A stretch of 64,000 nt of DNA from Micromonospora coerulea. GTDB taxonomy: Bacteria; Actinomycetota; Actinomycetes; Mycobacteriales; Micromonosporaceae. The DNA lies in NCBI RefSeq assembly GCF_016598485.1, contig NZ_JAEMUW010000016.1, forward strand, positions 62,001 through 126,000. The letters are read 5' to 3'. Positions 42,038-49,400 of this stretch are shown here, in pieces. The translations under genes and the position numbers were made by a program. The notes beneath the pieces are model-generated. The model searched no databases. It saw nothing but the letters and a program-made list of their open reading frames with translations, and was not told the DNA's origin. Position 1 is the first letter of the stretch. Each line of letters opens with the position of its first letter.

Positions 42038-44026
42038 ATGTCCAACGACGTAACGACTTCCGACGGCGGGTCCCCGATGACCCCGCCGACGAACAGGCGG
42101 CGGGCGCTCTGGGTCGCCACCGGCGTGGCCGGGCTGACCGGCGTCGTCGGTCTGGCGGCGCTGGGTGGTCTCGCCGCTCGTGACGACAAGTCCGACGATC
42201 CCAAGCGCGCGTCGGAGAACCACGTGGCCGCGCCGCAGAACGCGAGCGACAGCGGCAAGGCCGACGCGAAGTCCGATGAGAAGTCCGACGAGGCGGGTGC
42301 CGGCGACGAGTCCGACCGGGACCAGGACGGCCGCGACGGCAAGGACCGGGACGACGACCGGGACCACGGGAGGGTCCGTGAGGTGCCCTGTGACGAAGAG
42401 GAGCTGGTCGAGGCCGTCGACCTGGCCAACCGGGACCACGGCGGCACGTTGAAGCTGGCTCGGGACTGCACGTACGAGCTGGACTTCTCCGACAAGAAGT
42501 CGGGTACGGGCCTGCCGACGATCAGGCAGGAAATCACCATCAAGGGCAACGACTCGACGATCAAGCGGGACTCCGAGGACGCCTTCCGGATCTTCCGCGT
42601 CGCCGACGGCGGTGACCTGACCCTGAAGGACCTCACCGTCAAGGGCGGCAACGCCGCCGAGTTCAAGTACGGGTCAGACGGACCCGGCGGACCGGGCGGA
42701 CCCGGCGGGCCGAGCGTGCCGGGCGCGGCGGGCGGAATGAGCGCGCCGGGCGCGCCAGGTGGCCCCGGCGGGCCGAGTGGACCTGGCGGGCCAAGCGGGC
42801 CCGGCGGTCCCGGTGGACCGGGCGGTCCCGGTGGGCCGGGTGGTCCCGGTGGGCCGGGTGGGCCTGGTGGGCCCGGCGGTCCCGGTGGGCCTGGTCATAA
42901 CGACAAGGACGACAAGGAAGGCGAGGCGGACGGCGGCGCGATCCTGGTCGAGCGTGGCGGCAGCGCGCACCTGGAGAAGGTGAAGCTGACCGGCAACAAC
43001 GCCGAAGGCAACGGTGGCGCCATCGCCAACTTCGGCCGGGTCGACGTCGAGGACAGCAAGATCGAGAACAACCACGCCCGAGAGAACGGCGGCGGCATCT
43101 TCAACGTCGGCATCCTCACGGTCAAGGAATCCCACATCGCCAACAACACCGCCGGCAAGAACGGCGGCGGCATCGCCAACGGCAAGGGCAAAGACAAGGA
43201 CAAGGACAAGGACAAGGGCGAGCACGGCCCGCACCGGGTGAACGGCCGCGACAAGGCCGGCAGCGTGGAGATCTTCAAGACCTCCATCGAGGGCAACCAG
43301 GCCGGCGAGAACGGCGGCGGCCTGTTCAGCTCCGGCGGGTTCGTCAAGATCGTCATGTCGACCATCAAGGAGAACACCGCCTGCAAGAACGGCGGCGGCA
43401 TCTACGCCCGCGACACCAACCTCGACCTCGACAAGGTCCTCGTCGCCAAGAACCACGCCGACAAGGACGGCGGCGGCATCTACAACACCGGCGGCGAGGA
43501 CAAGAAGAAGGACGGCCAGGACAAGAAGAACGGCCAGGACTGGAACAAGGACAAGGACAGGGACGAGGACAAGGACAGGGACAGGGACAAGGCCACCGCC
43601 ACCGTCTCCGACAGCAAGATCGTCGACAACACCGCCGGACGCTTCGGCGGCGGCATCTTCAACGGCGACCCCGACGTCGAGCTCAAGGACGGCTTCGAGG
43701 ACCACTCCGACAGCAACGACGGCAAGGACGACGGCAAGGACGACGGCAGGGACGGCAAGGGCGACAACGCGACCCTGATCCTGCGGGACACCGAAATCAA
43801 GGGCAACACCGCCCTCAACGGCGGCGGCATCTTCAACAACAAGGGCACGGTCATCCTGACCGACACCCGCGTCACCAAGAACACCGCCACCGACTCGTCC
43901 AAGACCCACCGCGTCGCCGGCGGCATCCTCAACAACGACGGCAAGGTCAAGCTCGACGACAAGTCCACCGTCACCGACAACGACCCGACCAACTGCGCCG
44001 GCACCGTCGAAGACTGCTTCAACTGA
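42038..44026 (+). CDS. surface protein: Gly/Asn-rich beta-helix with collagen-like insert (copy 1)
   Basis: A 662-residue exported or membrane-anchored protein. The N-terminal hydrophobic segment (ALWVATGVAGLTGVVGLAALGG, about residues 24-45) follows RRR. A long Asp/Lys/Arg-rich linker comes next. The beta-helix starts at CDEEELVEAVDLANRD and is interrupted by about 85 residues of Gly-Pro-Gly/Gly-X-Y triplets (42676-42894), then resumes with repeated NNTAGKNGGGI-type turns, as in pectate-lyase-like and polymorphic adhesin folds. Asp-Lys blocks (KDKDKDKDK) sit in loops. I see no catalytic motif; an adhesive or matrix role is a guess. AAGGGCGGAAGG precedes the ATG. Confidence 0.85.
   Translation: MSNDVTTSDGGSPMTPPTNRRRALWVATGVAGLTGVVGLAALGGLAARDDKSDDPKRASENHVAAPQNASDSGKADAKSDEKSDEAGAGDESDRDQDGRDGKDRDDDRDHGRVREVPCDEEELVEAVDLANRDHGGTLKLARDCTYELDFSDKKSGTGLPTIRQEITIKGNDSTIKRDSEDAFRIFRVADGGDLTLKDLTVKGGNAAEFKYGSDGPGGPGGPGGPSVPGAAGGMSAPGAPGGPGGPSGPGGPSGPGGPGGPGGPGGPGGPGGPGGPGGPGGPGGPGHNDKDDKEGEADGGAILVERGGSAHLEKVKLTGNNAEGNGGAIANFGRVDVEDSKIENNHARENGGGIFNVGILTVKESHIANNTAGKNGGGIANGKGKDKDKDKDKGEHGPHRVNGRDKAGSVEIFKTSIEGNQAGENGGGLFSSGGFVKIVMSTIKENTACKNGGGIYARDTNLDLDKVLVAKNHADKDGGGIYNTGGEDKKKDGQDKKNGQDWNKDKDRDEDKDRDRDKATATVSDSKIVDNTAGRFGGGIFNGDPDVELKDGFEDHSDSNDGKDDGKDDGRDGKGDNATLILRDTEIKGNTALNGGGIFNNKGTVILTDTRVTKNTATDSSKTHRVAGGILNNDGKVKLDDKSTVTDNDPTNCAGTVEDCFN
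42349..43558. repeat. 1.2-kb near-identical block, copy 1 (beta-helix genes)
   Basis: This block matches 44687-45896 at a fixed offset of 2338 bp with a single difference noticed (43506-43508 region, AAGAAG against AATAAG), even through the collagen-like triplets. Outside it the two genes differ in N-terminus, Asp-Lys block length and 3' third. Confidence 0.9.
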
Positions 44027-44048
44027 ACCACCACATAACCGAGGGGGT

Positions 44049-44078
44049 CCCTTTCCGCCGCCGGGCGGCGGAAAGGGG
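44049..44078 (+). terminator. hairpin terminator after beta-helix gene copy 1
   Basis: CCCTTTCCGCC (44049-44059) pairs with GGCGGAAAGGG (44067-44077) around a 7-nt GC loop, 22 bp after the stop codon. Confidence 0.75.
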
Positions 44079-44247
44079 CTCCCCTCCCCCGCGTCGCTCA
44101 CCGCGTGGTACGCCCGTGCGCGTCACCAATGCGGGCTGCCGGAAGCGGCCGCGCGCTTTCCGCCCTCCACGATGCTCTTCGCTACCCGTGACACCGCTGC
44201 CGCACCCCCGTCCGCCGTGCTGTCGGCTGCACCGCCCACATACCTAA

Positions 44248-44328
44248 TGTGGGCTTTCTTCGTATACGCCCACGAGGCGAAGAAGATTCCCATACGGTGT
44301 TGTTCAGCAGCTACAACCGATTTGTAGC
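44248..44328 (+). promoter_or_regulatory. conserved structured leader, copy 2
   Basis: This is the gapless counterpart of 41897-41977. The first stem is better here (GTGGGC 44249-44254 with GCCCAC 44268-44273). One pair changes from C-G in copy 1 to T-A here, so pairing is kept although the bases differ. The shared CATACGGTGT (44291-44300) and hairpin GCTACAA-CCGAT-TTGTAGC (44310-44328) are spaced exactly as in copy 1. Confidence 0.6.
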
Positions 44329-44390
44329 GAAGGCCGCCTCGCTGTGGCGAAGCGACCTTGTCAGGTACAAGGAGAGGGCAGAGAGCTCCG

Positions 44391-46334
44391 ATGTCCAACT
44401 ACCTTCGCAATAACGATGACGCCAGTCGTGGCACGACCTCCCCGATCCGTCGTCGCCGGCTCTGGCTCGCCACCGGCGTCGTGGGCCTGACGGGAGCGGT
44501 CAGCCTCGCGGGTGTGGCCTACGCGACGACCGGGGCCACCGGCCCCCACCGGCTCACCGACCTGAAGTGGTCAACCGCCCAGCAGGTCAGCGACGACAAC
44601 AAGGGCGAGCAGCGCGACGAGGACCGGAACGGTCGGGACGGCAAGGACCGCGACGAGCAGGGCAGGGACGACCGGGACCGGGACCGGGACGACGACCGGG
44701 ACCACGGGAGGGTCCGTGAGGTGCCCTGTGACGAAGAGGAGCTGGTCGAGGCCGTCGACCTGGCCAACCGGGACCACGGCGGCACGTTGAAGCTGGCTCG
44801 GGACTGCACGTACGAGCTGGACTTCTCCGACAAGAAGTCGGGTACGGGCCTGCCGACGATCAGGCAGGAAATCACCATCAAGGGCAACGACTCGACGATC
44901 AAGCGGGACTCCGAGGACGCCTTCCGGATCTTCCGCGTCGCCGACGGCGGTGACCTGACCCTGAAGGACCTCACCGTCAAGGGCGGCAACGCCGCCGAGT
45001 TCAAGTACGGGTCAGACGGACCCGGCGGACCGGGCGGACCCGGCGGGCCGAGCGTGCCGGGCGCGGCGGGCGGAATGAGCGCGCCGGGCGCGCCAGGTGG
45101 CCCCGGCGGGCCGAGTGGACCTGGCGGGCCAAGCGGGCCCGGCGGTCCCGGTGGACCGGGCGGTCCCGGTGGGCCGGGTGGTCCCGGTGGGCCGGGTGGG
45201 CCTGGTGGGCCCGGCGGTCCCGGTGGGCCTGGTCATAACGACAAGGACGACAAGGAAGGCGAGGCGGACGGCGGCGCGATCCTGGTCGAGCGTGGCGGCA
45301 GCGCGCACCTGGAGAAGGTGAAGCTGACCGGCAACAACGCCGAAGGCAACGGTGGCGCCATCGCCAACTTCGGCCGGGTCGACGTCGAGGACAGCAAGAT
45401 CGAGAACAACCACGCCCGAGAGAACGGCGGCGGCATCTTCAACGTCGGCATCCTCACGGTCAAGGAATCCCACATCGCCAACAACACCGCCGGCAAGAAC
45501 GGCGGCGGCATCGCCAACGGCAAGGGCAAAGACAAGGACAAGGACAAGGACAAGGGCGAGCACGGCCCGCACCGGGTGAACGGCCGCGACAAGGCCGGCA
45601 GCGTGGAGATCTTCAAGACCTCCATCGAGGGCAACCAGGCCGGCGAGAACGGCGGCGGCCTGTTCAGCTCCGGCGGGTTCGTCAAGATCGTCATGTCGAC
45701 CATCAAGGAGAACACCGCCTGCAAGAACGGCGGCGGCATCTACGCCCGCGACACCAACCTCGACCTCGACAAGGTCCTCGTCGCCAAGAACCACGCCGAC
45801 AAGGACGGCGGCGGCATCTACAACACCGGCGGCGAGGACAAGAATAAGGACGGCCAGGACAAGAAGAACGGCCAGGACTGGAACAAGGACAAGGACGAGG
45901 ACAAGGACAAGGACAGGGACAGGGACAGGGACAGGGACAAGGCCACCGCCACCGTCTCCGACAGCAAGATCGTCGACAACACCGCCGGACGCTTCGGCGG
46001 CGGCATCTTCAACGGCGACCCCGACGTCAAGATCGAGGACGGCTACGAGGACAAGCGCGACGGCGAGGACGACAACGCCACCCTGACGCTGCGGGACACC
46101 GAGATCAAGGGCAACACCGCCCTCAACGGCGGCGGCATCTTCAACAACAAGGGCACGGTCACCCTGACCAACACCCGCGTCACCAAGAACACCGCCACCG
46201 ACTCGTCCAAGAACCACCGCGTCGCCGGCGGCATCCTCAACAACGAAGGCACGGTCACGCTCGACGACAAGTCCACCGTCACCGACAACGACCCGACCAA
46301 CTGTGCCGGGACCGTCGAGGACTGCTTCAACTGA
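44391..46334 (+). CDS. surface protein: Gly/Asn-rich beta-helix with collagen-like insert (copy 2)
   Basis: A 647-residue paralogue of the preceding gene. Its own N-terminus is MSNYLRNNDDASRGTTSP, then RRRRLWLATGVVGLTGAVSLAGVAYA (signal or anchor) and an Asp/Arg-rich stretch. From DDDRDHGRVREVPCDEEE onward it is identical to copy 1 for about 400 residues, including the Gly-Pro-Gly collagen-like tract and the repeated GGGI beta-helix turns. The Asp-Lys-Arg loop near residue 510 differs in length, and the acidic loop DVKIEDGYEDKRDGEDD is shorter. The C-terminus DPTNCAGTVEDCFN is shared. The start is ATG 44391, with GGAGAGGG and GAGAG upstream. Confidence 0.85.
   Translation: MSNYLRNNDDASRGTTSPIRRRRLWLATGVVGLTGAVSLAGVAYATTGATGPHRLTDLKWSTAQQVSDDNKGEQRDEDRNGRDGKDRDEQGRDDRDRDRDDDRDHGRVREVPCDEEELVEAVDLANRDHGGTLKLARDCTYELDFSDKKSGTGLPTIRQEITIKGNDSTIKRDSEDAFRIFRVADGGDLTLKDLTVKGGNAAEFKYGSDGPGGPGGPGGPSVPGAAGGMSAPGAPGGPGGPSGPGGPSGPGGPGGPGGPGGPGGPGGPGGPGGPGGPGGPGHNDKDDKEGEADGGAILVERGGSAHLEKVKLTGNNAEGNGGAIANFGRVDVEDSKIENNHARENGGGIFNVGILTVKESHIANNTAGKNGGGIANGKGKDKDKDKDKGEHGPHRVNGRDKAGSVEIFKTSIEGNQAGENGGGLFSSGGFVKIVMSTIKENTACKNGGGIYARDTNLDLDKVLVAKNHADKDGGGIYNTGGEDKNKDGQDKKNGQDWNKDKDEDKDKDRDRDRDRDKATATVSDSKIVDNTAGRFGGGIFNGDPDVKIEDGYEDKRDGEDDNATLTLRDTEIKGNTALNGGGIFNNKGTVTLTNTRVTKNTATDSSKNHRVAGGILNNEGTVTLDDKSTVTDNDPTNCAGTVEDCFN
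44687..45896. repeat. 1.2-kb near-identical block, copy 2 (beta-helix genes)
   Basis: The partner of 42349-43558. The block is GC-rich and internally repetitive, which favours recombination between the copies; expansion or contraction of the GGP and DK/DR codon repeats would follow easily. Confidence 0.9.
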
Positions 46335-46363
46335 CCGACGGTCAGCGGACGCAGCCAGCCACA

Positions 46364-46401
46364 GTCCGGCCCCCTGCCACCTCGGTGGCAGGGGGCCGGA
46401 C
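46364..46401. terminator. bidirectional hairpin terminator
   Basis: A perfect 17-bp inverted repeat (46364-46380 with 46385-46401) with a CTCG loop lies between the convergent beta-helix and pullulanase genes. Confidence 0.88.
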
Positions 46402-46411
46402 CGTCGTCAGG

Positions 46412-49400
46412 TCAGCTCTGGACGAAGACCGCCACGCTGCGCGCCGGCACGGTGAACGTGCCGCTCGCCCGGTCGAACGAGGCGGTCCGCAGCACCGGGT
46501 CGGCCGAGCTCCGCAGCACCGGGTGCAGGGCGATGCTCGCCCCGCGCAGGCCGGTCACCGTCTGCTCCGCCGCCTCCGGGGTGGCGTTGAAGACCACGGT
46601 CACCGACTTCCACTGCCCGTCCAGCCCCCGGGCGTCCAGGGTCATGGTGAGCACCCCCGGGGTCTCCTGCTCGCCGGAGAGCGGGAAGGCGACGCGCTTC
46701 TGCACCTGGTCAGCGGTGGCCAGCCCGAACACCGGCGACGACCCGCGGATCTTCAGCAGCTCCGCGTACCGGGCGTCGGCCAGGTCGATCGCCGCGCAGT
46801 CGGGCACCAGCTTCGGGTCGGCCAGCAGCGGCTTCGCGTACGACCACTTGCTCTCGTTGTCCTGCGCCGGTGGGAGACCGGCGCCGAAGCCGTTGCCCTG
46901 GGCGCAGTCCCAGCGGATCTGGTTGAACCAGTCACCGGAGTTGAACGAGTTGCGGTCCAGCGACTTGGAGCGCAGCCGGTCCGAGCCGGCCGTCACGAAC
47001 CCGGTCCCCTGTCCCATCACCACGGTGCTCAGGGCGAGCACCTGCATCCGGGCCCGGTCCTGCGCCGAGGTGCCCTGCGGCAGCTTGTACGCCAGCGCGT
47101 CGTACAGGATCTCGTTGTCGTGCGCGTCGACGTAGGTGACCGCCTCGCCCGGCGCGGCGGTGTAGCCGGCCGGCGAGCCGTTGTAGTCCACCTGCGCCCC
47201 GGTGACCGGCTTGCCCGCCGAGTCGGTGAACCGGTAGCCGCGCAGGTTGCCGGCGAGCCCGACCTTGATCAGGTCCTGCTGGTGCAGCAGCCGGGCCTTC
47301 TGCTCGGCCGCCGTCCCGTTGACGTCGTCACCGTTCGGGTCGGTCCAGAGCCCGGACGCGAAGCCCTGGATCCGCGGGTTGCCGTCGAACGGGCCGCCGC
47401 CACGCACGGCGTCGCGGAGCCGGTCGTTGAAGGTGCCGATCCCGGTGCCGGCCATGTTGGCCTGGGTGGCCTGCACGAACCGGGCGTCGTTGGCGACCTC
47501 GCCGAAGTTCCAGCCCTCGCCGTACAGCAGGATCTTCTTCCCGTCCACGCCGTCCCGGGCCAGGGTGAGCTTGTTCAGCGCGGCCCGCACGGCCAGGATG
47601 TTCGCCTTCGGGTGGTGGCCCATCAGGTCGAACCGGAAACCGTCCACCTTGTACTGCCTCGCCCAGGTGACCAGGGAGTCCACCACCAGCTTGCCCATCA
47701 TGGCGTGCTCGGGGGCGGTGTTGGCGCAGCAGGTCGAGTTGGCGACGCTGCCGTCGTCCAGCAAGCGGTGGTAGTAGCCCGGCACCACCTGGTCGAGCAC
47801 CGACTTGCCGTCCGTGCCGGCGGCCGAGGTGTGGTTGTAGACCACGTCCATCACCACGCGCAGGCCGGCGTTGTTGACCTCGGCGACCATCTGCCGGAAC
47901 TCGGTGGTCCGCGTCGCCCCGGCGGGGTCGACGGCGTAGCCGCCCTCCGGCACGGTGTAGTGCAGCGGGTCGTACCCCCAGTTGTAGCCGTCCTTCTCCG
48001 CCACCGCGGCGACGCACTTCTGCTGCTGGTCGGAGTCCGGCGGCAGCGCGGACAGATCGCAGGCCGGCTGCTGCTGGTCGGCCCGCTTCTCGGGGATGGT
48101 GGCGAAGTCGAACGCCGGCAGCAGGTGCAGGTAGTTGACCCCCGCGTCGCCGAGCGACTTCAGGTGCTTCATGCCGGCCGTGTTCGGGTCGGTGAAGGCG
48201 AGGTAGGTGCCCCGCCGCTCGGCCGGCACGCTCGCGTCCGCGATGGAGAAGTCCCGGACCGACAGCTCCTGGATCTGCGCCTTCGACGACGGCACGGCCG
48301 CCGGCTTGCGCAGCTTCGCCCAGCCGGGCGGCGCGAGGGCCGGGTCGTTCAGGTCGACGATCTGGCTGTGCGTCGAGTCCGATGCCAGTGCCACCGAGTA
48401 CGGGTCGGTCACCGCGGCGGTGACCACCTTCTGCACCGCCGGCTGCCAGGCTTCCACCTGGTAGCGGTAGTACTTGCCGTGCCACGCCTTGGTGCCGCGC
48501 ACCGACCAGACGCCGGTGTTGTCGTTGCGGCTCATCGACACCGTCTTCGCTTCGGCGGCCGGCGAGTCGAACAGCTGCAACGCCACGGTGCGGGCGGTGG
48601 GCGCCCAGACCGACAGGGTGGGCACGTTGCCGGCGAACGTCGGGCCCAGATTCGCCGTGGTGGCGGCCCGGTAGACGTCGTCGAGCACGCCGGGGATCTG
48701 CACCCCGGTCGCGCCGAGCAGCGTGCCCTCGGCGTCCCGCTCGGTCACCACGAGCTGCCCGCGCAGCGCCGCCGGCACCTTGGCCAGGTCGGCCCGGTCC
48801 AGGCTGAAGGCGCGGTAGGACCAGAGGTGCGGGTACGCCGCGCGCTGGGCCTCGGTGAGCCCGTTGCGCTGCGCCCGCAACGGCAGCGTGGTGTACGTCC
48901 CGGACAGCTCGCTGTCGGCGATGCTCAGCCCGCCGGTCGGGGCGGCCACCAGGGCGAACTGCTTGCCGTCGGTCGGCCCGGTCTGCCAGGCGACCGTGGA
49001 CCGGTCGATCCACTGCGCCCGCTGCTTGGTGATGTCGACGTCCTTGGCGACGCCGGAGGAGGTGGCGGGCAGCAGCCGGCCCTTGACCCCGGCGAGCAGC
49101 CAGACCTCGTGCCCGGCGGTGGCGAAGTCCAGCCGCTGGTCGTCGGGCTGATCCTTGGTGTCGCCGTTGTGGATGATGTAGTTCAGCCCGGTGGCCCCGG
49201 CCGCGAGCGGGACCCGGAACACCGCGCCGTACGAGTCGATCTTCTCCGGCTTGAGCGGGTTGCCCCAGTCGGTCGGGTTGGCGGCGCCGTCCCAGAGGTG
49301 CAGGCCCCAGCCGTCGTAGTTGTTGTCGGCCTTGCGCCAGTGGATGACCGCGGTGCTCTGGTCCACGGCCGGATCGGGCTCGCCGGTGGCGGCCTGCCGG

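Noticed and set aside
42676..42894. Dense GGTCCCGGTGGG-type repeats looked like a possible CRISPR or tandem-repeat array
   Set aside because: They keep codon phase, encode Gly-Pro-Gly triplets within a clear ORF, and have no spacers.
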